A stretch of DNA of 64,000 bases from Mauremys mutica. Lineage: Eukaryota > Chordata > Testudines > Geoemydidae. Position 1 is the stretch's first letter; each line of letters begins with the position of its first letter. The translations under genes were made by a program, and so were the position numbers. The stretch lies in contig NC_059073.1 in NCBI RefSeq assembly GCF_020497125.1, positions 20,791,225-20,855,224 of the forward strand. The letters are read 5' to 3'. Of the stretch, positions 22,451 to 32,809 are shown piece by piece. The notes under the pieces are model-generated. The model had not been told where the DNA came from, made no database searches, and worked only from the letters and a program-made list of their open reading frames with translations.

Positions 22451-24513
22451 ATTTTCCCTACATAACCTCTAACCTTTCCCTCTCAGCCTGTGTTTCCAGG
22501 TCCGGTCAGCCTCGCCAGCCCCCTGCCTCAGCCTCTTTCTGGTCACAGCTTCATCTCTTTATGCAGATGCAACCTGTTCCTTCCAAGCTGACCTCCACAT
22601 GCAGCCTATAAGGTTAATTGTCCTCATTTAACCTGCTCTGTCTTGTGTCCACATCATGCTCCCATACACGTCAAGGATTTTTTTTTCTTTTTTAAATGTT
22701 GGCATTTGTCAGCTATGCACAGATTCAGCACAAGCAGCTGGGCTCCACTTCCACATCAGGGTTAGGGAAGCCTAAAGGATTCCCACCACACACACATACT
22801 CTAGCTCACATTGCATAGTGTATAATAATCCTCTCACTGAACAAAATGGGACTACTCATATGCTTTAAGGTAGGCATTAGTATGCTGATAAATTGGGGCT
22901 TATGCAGGCTCCCTTAAGGTCCACAGTTTGTGATCCCTCTAGTGACACAGATGAACACGTAATCACAGAAAAAATCTCACTGAAATCAGTGGGACTTCTT
23001 GTACAGCAGCAGTGTGCTGCTTGTTGTGAGTAAGGGTATCCTGAAAGAATTTCTCGTTTCTAGTCCCCAACCCCATGTAGCCCAAGATTTAACTTGGCAG
23101 GTCTTAAGGTTCTGAGTGACATTTAGTTCAGCTGTTTACTGTCCTAGCTACCTACCCACGAAAACTCCCAAATGTCAAAACCATGAAAATAATGGAATTC
23201 ATTGCTCCCCTGGCAAAAAGAAAGCCTTTATACTACTATGGTATATTACTTTGTAATATTTTATATTCATGTAACAAATCTCATCCAAGAAGATCAAAGC
23301 TCTTCCAAATATCAATGAACTAAGCCTCCCACTATCATTCAGATGGAGATGGATAATATAGCATTCATGGTAGTGCATTCTATAGATAAGATTGGTATGG
23401 AAGTTCCTTTATAGTTTTTTTTTTTTAATTTCTCCATAATTTTCTGAAAAGATTTTCTTTGGAGGTTGAAGCATTCGATGTTTGATCTTAGTCCAAAGGT
23501 TACTTTAAATATATACATAGTTTTTTCCACAGCCAGGGGAGACTAATAACTTTAAATAGGAATTAACATTAAGACTGAAATAATAGCTGTGTAGATTACT
23601 TGATATGAATGTGTGAAGACATCCCAAAGTTATATGCAACGGAACAACTGCTTTTTGGCTTGGACAGTCAGAAATTCTATTATGGTGTCTCATTTTCATT
23701 TTCTAAACCCCTTCTCTTGCCTCTGTGAAAGCTCTAAATGTTTCTCATGTCATCCTCAGCTACTTGGAGTGGTTCTGAAGGTTGCAGGGAAAGTGGAGAC
23801 AGGGATTACTAGAGGTTAAGGAATGGCTGAAGGCACTTGAAACCTATTTTATAATGCATTACTATTTATTTATTTATTACTAGTGCATCATGTGTGCATG
23901 ATTCTTTACAAACAGATATGAGAGGTCCCTGCCCCAGAGTGCTTACAGTCTAAAAAGCCTGACTCAGAGTCCATGAACGTCAATGTAAAGGCTCCTGTTG
24001 ACTTTGAAAGAGTTTGGATCAGGCTCTAAGAGCCTCTTTTCATCTTCCTTACTTAAGTTGATTCATATCTTACTGTGCATGTAGTCACTTTGATTTCAAG
24101 GGGACTAGTCATGGAATAGGGGAAAACTCAACGTAAGGTTGGGCACAGACACAAAGAAGAGGGCAGAAGGGATGTAAAAACTGTCTTTTGTTTAAGTTTG
24201 CCACATGGTTTGTATTACCAGGAATTTGGGGGTGGGGGTATAGATATCATATAACACTACAGTTTTTGTATGTATATTAAAGGAGAGGATGGTCAGCAAT
24301 ACAAAGCTAGCCAAAAGATGTGAGATTCTAGGTGGGATTCCAAGTAGGAGAGTGGAATTGGTTGGCACACAGGAGGAGGGAGACATAGGGGGCAGCATGA
24401 AAAAGAGACAGATGCTGGTGGGAGAAGACTAAGAAAGGCTCAGTGAGGTAGAATGGGTTGGCACAGTGTAATACACAAGCACAGGTGTAGTCAAAATATG
24501 GTCCTGTGGTTAA
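22451..24513. other. No gene; one old repeat fragment
   Basis: No exon or gene is seen. Around 23860-23960 a fragment with 'ttacaaacagatatgagagg', 'tccctgccccagagtgctta' and 'cagtct' resembles the reverse strand of the tail of an old amniote LINE (compare the sense form near 48040-48130). A T-rich tract lies at 22679-22695. Confidence 0.45.
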
Positions 24514-24950
24514 GGCTATGTCTACACTACAAATGACTTCGATATAACTTACGTTGCTCAGAGGTGTGAATAATCCACACCCCCGAGCAACATAAGTTGC
24601 GGGGGAGGGATAGCTCAGTGGTTTGAGCATTGGCCTCTTAAACTCAGGGTTGTGAGTTCAATCCTTGAGGGGGCCACTTAGGGATCTGGGGCAAAAATTG
24701 GTCCTGCTAGTGAAGGCAGGGGGCTGGACTCAATGACCTTTCAAGGTCCCTTCCAGTTCTAGGAGATTGGTATATCTCCAATTATTACCTTTATAAGTTA
24801 TACCGACCTAAGCACTGGCGTGGACAGCTTCTCCTAATGACATAGCTACCGCCTCTCACGGAGGTAGGTGTTATTAAGCCGACAGGAGAGCTCTCATCTA
24901 TCAGCTTAGAGTGTTTGCGCAGCTGCAGCTGCTGTAGTGTAAACATAGCC
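24514..24950. mobile_element. TTA-target (Harbinger-like) MITE split by a SINE
   Basis: Terminal inverted repeats GGCTATGTCTACACTAC (24514-24530) and GTAGTGTAAACATAGCC (24934-24950). The internal sequence is cut by a Cry I-type SINE at 24599-24792. Without the SINE the element is about 240 bp. The left flank is TAA; the right flank is GAA, so the 3-bp target duplication has decayed or is absent. Non-coding. Terminal similarity to the 53360 and 61894 elements suggests one superfamily. Confidence 0.7.
24599..24792 (+). repeat. Cry I-type tRNA-derived SINE
   Basis: Has a pol III A box (TAGCTCAGTGG), a B box (GGTTGTGAGTTCAATCC) and a CR1-like tail (GGCTGGACTCAATGACC, TTTCAAGGTCCCTTCCAGTT). It is flanked by ATAAGTT at 24592-24598 and 24793-24799, a 7-bp target duplication, and sits inside a MITE. 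This is a retroposon, not a tRNA gene: the anticodon arm and acceptor stem do not pair. Confidence 0.9.
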
Positions 24951-25110
24951 GAAGTGTGAGGAAATCTGGGTTCCATTCCTGGTTCTGTTACAGACTCTTT
25001 GTGTGACCTTGAACTCCCTGGAGATTAATTAGGGATAATACTTCTGTACTTCAAAGGGGGCTTTGTGAGGCTACATTCATTAACATTTGTGGGGCGTTAA
25101 ATACTGTGGC
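24951..25110 (+). repeat. MIR-like SINE
   Basis: Order 'tctgggttccattcctggtt', 'gttacagactctttgtgtga', 'ccttgaactccc', 'ttagggataatactt' then 'ctttgtgaggctacattcat' follows the MIR/CORE-SINE layout in sense orientation. Diverged. Confidence 0.65.
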
Positions 25111-25530
25111 AATGTGGGGACCATATTAGCACTTAGCTAGTGGGAGCTGAGGGCAGAAATATGCAGTTTGCTTCATTGCAGAGCTGTTGTCACAGAGTAA
25201 AAAAGTCACGGCAGGAGGACCATGGGAACCTGCAGTTCAGGCTCCCCTAATTTTTCATAAGAGAGCAAAATTACCTAGCTGCAGATGGCTCTAATTGTCT
25301 CTAATTTTTATAATGTCTGTCCCACCAAGACTACTATTGAATTCGGCCCACAATATCTGTTTTAATATTACAAATCAATAGCGGGGGAAGTTATGCAACA
25401 TCCAGGTTGGTGGTATTAATCTACAATGCATGTAGAGTATGTAGGCCTATTTCCTACAGACTCTACATGGAGTAAATCATTATACTGTTACTGACCTGAC
25501 AGTGATGGAGGGTGATTCTGGCAGAGCAGG
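25111..25530. other. No recognisable gene or repeat
   Basis: Nothing recognisable. Confidence 0.4.
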
Positions 25531-25539
25531 TGTCACCTC

Positions 25540-26555
25540 TTGCAAAGGCCCTTAGGCTTCACTGAACACTGACAAATGCATAGCTGGAAACCAGTCTGGA
25601 TCACCTGTGAGTTAGTACTGTTAAAACAGATAGTTATAAGAATGTATTTAGTGGTTAGCCTTTATGAAATGCTTGTAGGATGCTGCATGTATTACATATA
25701 ACCTGAGAACATGGGTACAGATGTTATAAGTAAGATTAAGTGTCTGCTTTATAACCATAAAGGTGTTTGCTTTAAAACTGTAAACCCCCACTGTCAGGAG
25801 AGAAGCATTACCAACTGTGAAATACTAGTCTGCCACAAGAATTGTCATCTCTTCTCTAGTAAAGGAAGGCCGACATACACCAGAGAAGCCATTGTGGAAC
25901 ATCAATGGACAAAAGATTTCTTGATTGCTCCCCAACACCTATGAAGAGGAGACATGTGATGAGTGTTTGCGCATCAGCTTGAGCTCTGTAGGAAGGAAAT
26001 AAAAGTTCCTGTCAAGAAGAAATTGTTGCCTTAAGCTGCATGGACTTTAGGGAGAGGGCAAGATTTTTAAGCATAAGCAAGGGATCCTGGCTGTTTAGCT
26101 TGGGTTAGTCTTAAAGGACATACAGAGTTTGCTCATTACTGTAGCTTCTATTACTTTTTGAAACTGAAGACTGTCACTGATTTGTGTAATGTATGTTTAC
26201 TTGTTTTAATCTTGTAAATGACTCTCATTTCTTTTTCCAAGTTAATAAACCTTTAGGTAATTTGCTATAGGATTGGCTACAAGTCTTGTCTTTGAGAGAT
26301 AATGACCTGGGATGAATGACTGATCCTTGCTACTGGGAGTAACCTGAATATTGTGGTGGGGTGTTTCATTTGTTCTGTTTTGTTTTGTTTTTTGGTGTAA
26401 GGGCCATCTAGCACAAACACAAGCTTGCCTAGGTGGCAAGATAGACTGGAATACCCAAGGGAACTGACTGTGACTCCATGTTAAGGCTGTTACAGAGCCT
26501 GAGGAGTATCACACTTGATACTTGGCTGGTGAAATCTAACTATAGACTACAAAAC
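25540..26555 (+). mobile_element. Probable solo LTR, left part (split by gypsy element)
   Basis: The stretch has a poly(A) signal (TTAATAAACC near 26240) followed by a U5-like segment. I recognise its 3' part as a repeated LTR-type sequence of turtle genomes. It continues on the other side of the gypsy insertion (31174-31260, 'aaccaatttggggtttgtgc', 'cctgcttcttaacagtctgc'). Removal of the gypsy element and one target copy rejoins the sequence. The LTR start (near 25540) and end (near 31260) are not fixed. The family is unknown and no internal coding region is present. Confidence 0.45.
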
Positions 26556-26747
26556 TGTTGTGCATTTGGTTGTCATGGTTTTTGGTTCCTATGGTAACTG
26601 AGTTAGATTATTAGGGGATAGCTCAGCCAGCTTCAGCCGGCTGGGTGAGTTCTCTGAGTCTGTAAATAAAATGGTGGTTTTGTTAGCTGTCTGCTGTCTG
26701 GCCTCAAGTGATTTCTTCCTAAACCGGCTCCCCCCAAGGATATAACA
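26556..26747 (+). repeat. 5' LTR of gypsy element
   Basis: 192 bp, TG...CA ends. Contains TGTAAATAAAATGG (AATAAA signal at about 26663). Paired with the LTR at 30977-31168, from which it differs at five positions. Transcription of the element would start here. Confidence 0.95.
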
Positions 26748-26749
26748 AG

Positions 26750-26767
26750 TGGCGACGAGGATGGGAT
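26750..26767 (+). promoter_or_regulatory. tRNA-Ser(GCT) primer binding site
   Basis: TGGCGACGAGGATGGGAT begins 2 bp after the 5' LTR. Its complement matches the 3' 18 nt (including CCA) of vertebrate tRNA-Ser with GCT anticodon as I know it. Minus-strand DNA synthesis would be primed here. Confidence 0.85.
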
Positions 26768-26870
26768 CCTGGTGCTGCTCCAGTAACAGAAGGAAGTAGA
26801 AGTCAAGGTACAAAACAAACAAATAAAAATACTGCTTGTTTGCACTGACTGTGAAAGTGAAACTAAAATC

Positions 26871-27086
26871 ATGGCTACTCTGACCAGGCCACTGGAACCT
26901 TTTGATGAGAATATAGAGCAGTGGCATGTGTATACTGAGCGTTTTGAGCTTTTTGGTATTGCAAATGACATTACAGAAACAAAGAAGGTGCCAATATTCT
27001 TAAGTGTTGTAGGGGCTAAAACCTAGTCCCTGCTACGCAGCTTACTACACCCTGTTAAGCCTGAGACTAAATCTTACAGTGACATT
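26871..27086 (+). pseudogene. Gypsy Gag N-terminus with one nonsense codon
   Basis: ATG at 26871 opens MATLTRPLEPFDENIEQWHV, in the same phase as the main frame, and is stopped by TAG at 27024-27026. After it the phase stays open into the main frame. The EQWHVYTERFELFG segment is the usual start of gypsy Gag proteins of this type. Translation of the downstream part would need re-initiation at 27087. Confidence 0.85.
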
Positions 27087-30000
27087 GTGGAAATCCTGGG
27101 GTCCCATTTCTCCCCAAAACCACTGGTAATTGCTGAAAGATATAGGTTCCACAAAAGAGACCAAAAGGAAGATGAAACAGTTGTACAATTTGTAGCCATT
27201 TTAAAAAAGCTAGCAGAACACTGTGAATTTAAAGAGATGTTAAATGATGCCCTGCGTGACAGGTTAGTGTGTGGCCTGTACAGTGAAGCTATACGGAAGC
27301 GCCTACTGACAGAGGCTCAGCTTACCTTACAGAAGGCTGTTGATATTGCTGTCTCCATGGAACTGGCTACAAGGGAGGCGCAATACATTGGTGCATCCCC
27401 TAGGGTGCAAAAAGTGTCACAAGAACTGACCCACAAAATGGTGCAGAGTCAAGAATGTTACCGCTGTGGTAAGCCGGGTCACCAGGCATCGGAATGCTGG
27501 TGTAAGGACCTGGTGTGTCGACACTGTGGCAAAAAGGGACACATTGAGTGTGCCTGTAAACAAAAGAAAAGGAGGCCTGTGGTCTGGCCGACAAAAAGAG
27601 GAACCCTGCATACCCTAGAGCAGACCCAGGATGATCAAGGCGACACCTCAGCGCAAGAGAAAGTGCCACTGCATGTTTTGTCTTTGGCAGTGGGCTCACA
27701 TGAATACTGGGTAACCCCGTTATTGGATGGCAAACGTATACGCATGGAACTGGACACCGGTGCAGCCGTCTCACTGATCTCCGAGACTGTGTATAAAGAA
27801 AAGCTACAGCATCTTCCGCTTAAGGCAACAAAAACTGTTCTGAAGACGTATACGGGAGAAGCTGTGCCTATGCTGGGCACTATTGATGTTAAGGTGGAGC
27901 TCAATGGACAGGTGGCTAAATTGCCACTGTTTGTGGTGAGAGGTAACTACCCAGCCTTAATGGGTAGGTCTTGGCTTGGAAAGATTCAACTGAACTGGGC
28001 AGAAGTGCACCGGATGACTAAAGAAGAAACCAGTCTAACCCCTATACTAAGGAAACATGCTGCTGTTTTTGGAGATGATTCGGGAAGTATGAAGGGAATC
28101 ACTGTGACATTGAACATTAAACCTGGCAGTCCACCAAAATATCTGAAAGCCCGAACTGTGCCATATGTCATCAGGCCAAAAGTTGAAGCAGACCTGGAGC
28201 GCCTGGTCACCAATGGAGTCCTAATACCAGTTACCCATAGCTCATGGGCCACTCCTATCGTTCCAATAGTGAAGAAAGATGGCTCTCTCCGGATTTGCGG
28301 TGATTTTAAAGTCACTGTCAACCCAGTGTTGTGTGCAGAGCAATACCCGCTTCCCCGCATCGATGACCTCTTCGCAGGCCTGGCTGGGGGGCAAAAGTTC
28401 AGTAAGATTGATCTGAGTCAAGCATATTTACAGATGCACGTCGATGAAAAGTCCCAAGAGCTGTTGACTATTGTGACTCATAAGGGGCTTTATCGATACT
28501 GCCGCCTACCCTTCGGAATAACATCTGCTCCCGCCCTGTTCCAGAGGGCTATGGATCAGATCTTGTGTGGCTTGTCAGGAGTTCAGTGCTATCTGGATGA
28601 TATCCTGGTCACTGGAAGAAATGAAGAGGATCACTTAAAGAATTTAGAGGCTACCCTACAAAGACTGGAAGAGTATGGCCTACGAGTTCGCAAAGACAAG
28701 TGTGAATTCTTCAAGCCCTCTGTTGAATATTTGGGACACATCATTGATTCTGCAGGTCTTCATAAGGCCCCTGCAAAAGTTAAAGCTATTGTGGAGGCTC
28801 CCCCACCTCGAAATGTAAGCCAGCTGCGCTCATTTCTAGGACTACTGAACTACTATGGAAAGTTCATCTCACAGTTAGCCACACTGCTAAAACCACTTCA
28901 TGAGCTCCTTGGGCAGAACAAGGCCTGGAAGTGGACTGAAGCCTGTGATGTTGCATTTAACAAAGCTAAGGATGCATTGCTAAATTCTGAAGTTCTAATG
29001 CACTTTGATCCATCCTTACCCCTACAATTGGCCTGCGATGCCTCCCCTTATGGAGTGGGAGCAGTCGTGTCACACATTATGCCTTCGGGAGAAGAGAGAC
29101 CTATTGCTTTTGCTTCACGCACTCTAAGCAAAGCAGAAACTAACTACGCCCAAATCGAACGTGAGGCATTAGGAATTGTTTTTGGAATTCGGAAGTTTCA
29201 TCAGTACCTGTTTGGGCGAAAGTTTACTCTTCTCACAGACCATCGACCTCTGACGTCAATTTTTGGACCCTACACAGGCATTCCCCCATTAGCTGCTAGT
29301 CGTATGCAACGTTGGGCATTGTTATTTTCAGCACACACATATGAAATCAAATATCGGAAATCCACTCTGCACGGCAATGCAGATGGCCTCTCAAGGTTGC
29401 CTTTGCCGGTCAAACATCAAGATAGTGCCCAAAAGGAAATCTTCTACTTTGAACAGGTAGAGAATACACCCATCACTGCTACTCAGATAAAGAAGGCAAC
29501 CCGCGTTGACCCAGTATTGTCCCAAGTTATGGACCTGGTGATGCATGGAAAATCTCGACAAACCTCTCCGGTCTCATCTGACCTTGTTCCCTACATGTCC
29601 AGAAGGACGGAGTTATCGGTCCAATCTGGTTGTTTGTTGTGGGGGAGATGTGTCATTATTCCACCACCACTGAGATCACAGCTGTTAGAACAGCTACATT
29701 CTGGTCACTGTGGAATAGTGTGCATGAAGGAAATTGCACGAAGCTATTTTTGGTGGCCTGGATTGGACAGTGCTATTGAAGAGAAGGCAAAAGCTTGTAT
29801 GTCATGTCAGGGTGTGAGGAATGCACCCCAGTGGGCACCCCTACACCCATGGGACTGGCCTGAAAACCCATGGCAACGTATTCATGTTGACTTTGCTGGC
29901 CCCCTTGAAGGAAGCATGTTCTTGGTGGCAATAGATGCCCATTCTAAATGGCCAGAAGTCTCTATAATGCAGTCCACTACTGCAGAGAGTACTATCCAAA

Positions 30001-30716
30001 AACTACGAGGACTCTTTAGTCGTTTTGGTCTGCCAGAACAACTTGTGAGCGACAACGGACCGCAGTTTGTCTCTCAGGAGTTTCAAAATTTTATGAAGGC
30101 AAATGGGATACACCACATCACGTCAGCACCATATCATCCATCCACCAATGGATTAGCTGAAAGATTTGTGCAGACAATGAAAAAAACTTTGAAATCAGCA
30201 AGGGGACAACACTCCATTCAAAAGCGTCTGGATACCTTCTTACTTTCCTACCGAAACACACCTCATGCTACGACCCAGGCATCTCCGGCCTTTCTAATGA
30301 TGGGACGACAGCTGCGCACTTGCTTTGATCTGCTGAAACCTTCTGAACCCAGACAAACTGTGCAACATCAGCAGCAATATCAAGTCATCAGACGGGCACC
30401 CAGAGCAAAAGACCGAACCTTTAGCCCAGGACAGCCAGTTTTGGCTCGGAATTATACTTCCAGAGCTAAATGGGTCCCAGCCACAGTCATCACTCAAACA
30501 GGACCTGTTTCCTACACAGTCCGGACTGCAGAGAATCTTACCTGGCGGCGACATGTAAATCAGCTGTTGCCAGGTCATGCCAGTCCTCAGGACACATCTG
30601 CAATTGAGGGGTCTGACTTCACCTCTTCTGGTGAGACACCGAATCACGAATCACCTATTCCTGACTGTCCTCCTCCATTACTGCCGGCGGCTGAGATGCC
30701 CCTTTGCCCAGCATGA
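27087..30716 (+). CDS. Gypsy Gag-Pol polyprotein (1,209-codon open part)
   Basis: This open frame encodes most of a single-frame Gag-Pol. By residue: Gag end, then two CCHC knuckles, CYRCGKPGHQASEC and CRHCGKKGHIECAC (about 123-150); aspartic protease LDTGAAVSLI (222-231); RT with YLDD at 502-505; RNase H beginning ACDASPYGVGAVV (about 650); integrase zinc-binding region HSGHCG...CMSCQ (871-909); integrase core Asp in HVDFAGP (about 933), DNGPQF (989) and the Glu in NGLAERF (about 1025); and a GPVSY (GPY/F-like) C-terminal module. All catalytic residues I looked for are present. The natural frame is longer. In phase upstream an ATG at 26871 gives 51 more Gag codons before a TAG at 27024-27026. 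Downstream of the TGA at 30714-30716 the same phase stays open to TAG at 30843-30845. Both are single nonsense codons, so the copy is only just inactivated. Reverse transcription and integration would occur in virus-like particles. Confidence 0.95.
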   Translation: MEILGSHFSPKPLVIAERYRFHKRDQKEDETVVQFVAILKKLAEHCEFKEMLNDALRDRLVCGLYSEAIRKRLLTEAQLTLQKAVDIAVSMELATREAQYIGASPRVQKVSQELTHKMVQSQECYRCGKPGHQASECWCKDLVCRHCGKKGHIECACKQKKRRPVVWPTKRGTLHTLEQTQDDQGDTSAQEKVPLHVLSLAVGSHEYWVTPLLDGKRIRMELDTGAAVSLISETVYKEKLQHLPLKATKTVLKTYTGEAVPMLGTIDVKVELNGQVAKLPLFVVRGNYPALMGRSWLGKIQLNWAEVHRMTKEETSLTPILRKHAAVFGDDSGSMKGITVTLNIKPGSPPKYLKARTVPYVIRPKVEADLERLVTNGVLIPVTHSSWATPIVPIVKKDGSLRICGDFKVTVNPVLCAEQYPLPRIDDLFAGLAGGQKFSKIDLSQAYLQMHVDEKSQELLTIVTHKGLYRYCRLPFGITSAPALFQRAMDQILCGLSGVQCYLDDILVTGRNEEDHLKNLEATLQRLEEYGLRVRKDKCEFFKPSVEYLGHIIDSAGLHKAPAKVKAIVEAPPPRNVSQLRSFLGLLNYYGKFISQLATLLKPLHELLGQNKAWKWTEACDVAFNKAKDALLNSEVLMHFDPSLPLQLACDASPYGVGAVVSHIMPSGEERPIAFASRTLSKAETNYAQIEREALGIVFGIRKFHQYLFGRKFTLLTDHRPLTSIFGPYTGIPPLAASRMQRWALLFSAHTYEIKYRKSTLHGNADGLSRLPLPVKHQDSAQKEIFYFEQVENTPITATQIKKATRVDPVLSQVMDLVMHGKSRQTSPVSSDLVPYMSRRTELSVQSGCLLWGRCVIIPPPLRSQLLEQLHSGHCGIVCMKEIARSYFWWPGLDSAIEEKAKACMSCQGVRNAPQWAPLHPWDWPENPWQRIHVDFAGPLEGSMFLVAIDAHSKWPEVSIMQSTTAESTIQKLRGLFSRFGLPEQLVSDNGPQFVSQEFQNFMKANGIHHITSAPYHPSTNGLAERFVQTMKKTLKSARGQHSIQKRLDTFLLSYRNTPHATTQASPAFLMMGRQLRTCFDLLKPSEPRQTVQHQQQYQVIRRAPRAKDRTFSPGQPVLARNYTSRAKWVPATVITQTGPVSYTVRTAENLTWRRHVNQLLPGHASPQDTSAIEGSDFTSSGETPNHESPIPDCPPPLLPAAEMPLCPA

Positions 30717-30961
30717 GCTGATACCACCTCCGCACCCGTTCGTGCTGCGGACCCTGAGCCCATGGTACTTTCGGGTGCAACAACACCAGAAGTTCACCGT
30801 AATCCACCTAGAGACAGAAGGCCTCCTCATCGGCTGGATCTTTAGCTAGGGCGAACCCATGGTTATGGGGCAAAATAATCCCCAGGGTTTAGCCGGGAAT
30901 GGAGGCAGTCTACCCTCCTTCTCTAGTCTAGTGTGTGTTTTATTTAGGGGATGTTCTTATT

Positions 30962-30974
30962 AGGGGGGGAGGAA
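30962..30974 (+). promoter_or_regulatory. Polypurine tract of gypsy element
   Basis: AGGGGGGGAGGAA lies directly upstream of the 3' LTR (which starts at 30977), the expected place and composition for the primer of plus-strand DNA synthesis. Confidence 0.85.
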
Positions 30975-30976
30975 TA

Positions 30977-31168
30977 TGTTGTGTATTTGGTTGTCATGGT
31001 TTTTGGTTCCTATGGTAACGGAGTTAGATTATTAGGGGATATCTCAGCCAGCTTCAGCCGGCTGGGTGAGTTCTCTGAGTCTGTAAATAAAATGGTAGTT
31101 TTGTTAGCTGTCTGCTGTCTGGCCTCAAGTGATTTCTTCCTAAACCGGCTGCCCCCAAGGATATAACA
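30977..31168 (+). repeat. 3' LTR of gypsy element
   Basis: 192 bp, TGTTGTG...ATATAACA, followed by the target duplication AAAAC at 31169-31173. The differences from the 5' LTR are at offsets in 'gcatttgg/gtatttgg', 'aactgag/aacggag', 'gatagc/gatatc', 'ggtgg/ggtag' and 'ctcccc/ctgccc'. Confidence 0.95.
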
Positions 31169-31260
31169 AAAACCAATTTGGGGTTTGTGCCCTGCTTCTT
31201 AACAGTCTGCCCTGAGGTTGGCACTCATGGTCATGAGCCACTCCAGATAGTTTGACCGAG

Positions 31261-31765
31261 GGGAAACATCTGATTTATCAGTAACGTCTCCTGGCCATAA
31301 GAGGTGAATTGTAAGTTACTTAAAATATTGAATTGCTGATGGCTGCCTTGTCATCCAATATATAAAGTGCCAGTGATGAGATTAATGAAAGCGCATCAGA
31401 GACTTTAAGAAAGGAAGCAGACATACTGATGAACTTCTACTTCCAACAAAATGAGAACTCTTCTGTGAGCCCAAGAAACAGCTGAAGGATATCGTTGAAT
31501 ATGCTGAAAAAGATCATTTTTATGTATATCAAACAGAGATTTAACTTGTACACTATTCAGTGATCCTGAAACCATCAGGCAAATAGTGGAAGGCAATGGC
31601 ACTCGCTTTTCAAGAGCAGGAGAGTCCATTTCTCTAGATACTTATATGAATCTTTATTATGTATCTGAGTCCTGGAGCAAATCTGTCTTTGAATGAAATT
31701 GCAGAAAAACCCAGCTGCAGTTGAACACTGTGACATTTCAATACAATATATGTTGTAATACTGTA
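31261..31765. other. No recognisable gene or repeat
   Basis: Nothing recognisable between the LTR tail and the next element. Confidence 0.4.
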
Positions 31766-31773
31766 CTGATATC

Positions 31774-32654
31774 CAGAGGTGAAAGTAAGCCATTACGATC
31801 TGGTATGGCGTACCGGCAAGAGCCGGTACATTGCTGACCGCGCCAGCAGGGAGCAGTTTCCCCAGGCTGGTGATTTAAAGGGCCCGGGGCTACTGGTAGT
31901 GGCCGGAGCTCTGGGCCCTTTAAATCGCCACTTGAGCCCCACTGCCAGAGCCCCGGGGTAACGGTGGCAGCCGGAACTCCCGGTGGTGATTTAAAGGGCC
32001 CGGGGCTCGGCTGTGGTAGCGGCGGCCGGAGCCATGGGCCCTTTACATTGCCTCCAGAGCCCCACTGCCAGAGCCCCGGGGTAACGGTGGCAGCCGGAAC
32101 CCCCGGGGCTCCGGTGATGATTTAAAGGGCCCGGGGCTCGGCTGTGGTAGTGGCGGCCGGAGCCATGGGCCCTTTACATTGCCTCCAGAGCCCCACTGCC
32201 AGAGCCCGGGGGTAGCAGCGGCAGCCCGGGGCTCTGGTGGTGATTTAAAGGGCCCAAGGCTCCCAGCCACCGCTACCACAGTGGAACCCCTGGCCCTTTA
32301 AATCACCACCAGAGCCTGGCTGCTGGAGCCCTGGGGTAGTGGTGCCAGCTGGGAGCCCCGGGGCTCCCGGCAGTGGCCAGAGCTCTGGGCCCTTTAAATC
32401 GCCGCCAGAACCCCGCTGCCGGAGCCACGGAGTAGCAGCGGCAGCTGGGGGCTCCGCTGGCGATTTAAAGGGCCCAGGTCTCCACTGAAGTAGCGGCAGC
32501 TGAACCCAGGCCCCTTTAAATTGCCACCAGAGCCCCGCTGCAGGAGCCCCGGGGTAGTGGCGGTGACCGGGGGCTCTGGTGGTGATTTAAAGGCCCTGCC
32601 CCCTGCTCAGGACTCCGGCATACCGGTAAGTCCTTTAAGTTACTTTCATCCCTG
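31774..32654. mobile_element. hAT-type non-autonomous element with GC-rich minisatellite interior
   Basis: Terminal repeats CAGAGGTGAAAGTAAG (left) and TTACTTTCATCCCTG (right) are inverted copies. Flanks CTGATATC (31766-31773) and CTGATGTC (32655-32662) match at 7 of 8 bases, fitting an 8-bp hAT duplication. The interior is built from GC-rich blocks, each with GATTTAAAGGGCCC or its complement GGGCCCTTTAAATC, in alternating orientation. One pair of blocks repeats with a period of 131 bp (GCCATGGGCC at 32031 and 32162). No coding capacity; the open frames here are repeat artefacts. Confidence 0.85.
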
Positions 32655-32809
32655 CTGATGTCTCAAAACCATGTTTTAGCTAATCATGATGCACGTATCA
32701 CACTGTAGTGTCAGAATGCCCTGTGGGGTTATTTTGCTACTCTTTGAGACTCCTTAATATCAGTTTTTGATGATTAAGTACTCTTCATTACAAAAGTAAC
32801 TGAGGATGT

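Larger units (their letters stand above)
26556..31168 (+). mobile_element. Complete Ty3/gypsy LTR retrotransposon, nearly intact
   Basis: The 4,613-bp element has 192-bp LTRs at both ends, each TGTTGTG...ATATAACA. It is flanked by perfect 5-bp duplications AAAAC (26551-26555 and 31169-31173). A tRNA-Ser-type primer binding site follows the 5' LTR and a purine tract precedes the 3' LTR. A single long Gag-Pol frame (zinc knuckles, protease, RT, RNase H, integrase) fills the middle, in the gypsy order with integrase last. The LTRs differ at 5 of 192 positions by my count (about 2.6%), so the insertion is fairly recent. Two nonsense codons (27024 and 30714) are the only frame breaks seen. The tRNA-Ser primer, two CCHC knuckles and lack of a chromodomain suggest the Mag lineage (inference). 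Confidence 0.95.

Noticed and set aside
24601..24680. Apparent tRNA gene (A and B boxes), also at 56331
   Set aside because: The head continues into a CR1-like tail, has a target duplication at 24592/24793, and lacks pairing acceptor and anticodon stems; it is a SINE.
27400..30647. Minus-strand frames of up to 124 codons
   Set aside because: They are antisense shadows of the gypsy Gag-Pol frame.
31774..32654. Regularly repeated blocks, considered as a CRISPR-like or satellite array
   Set aside because: Units alternate in orientation, vary in length and lie between hAT terminal repeats; this is a eukaryotic transposon interior.
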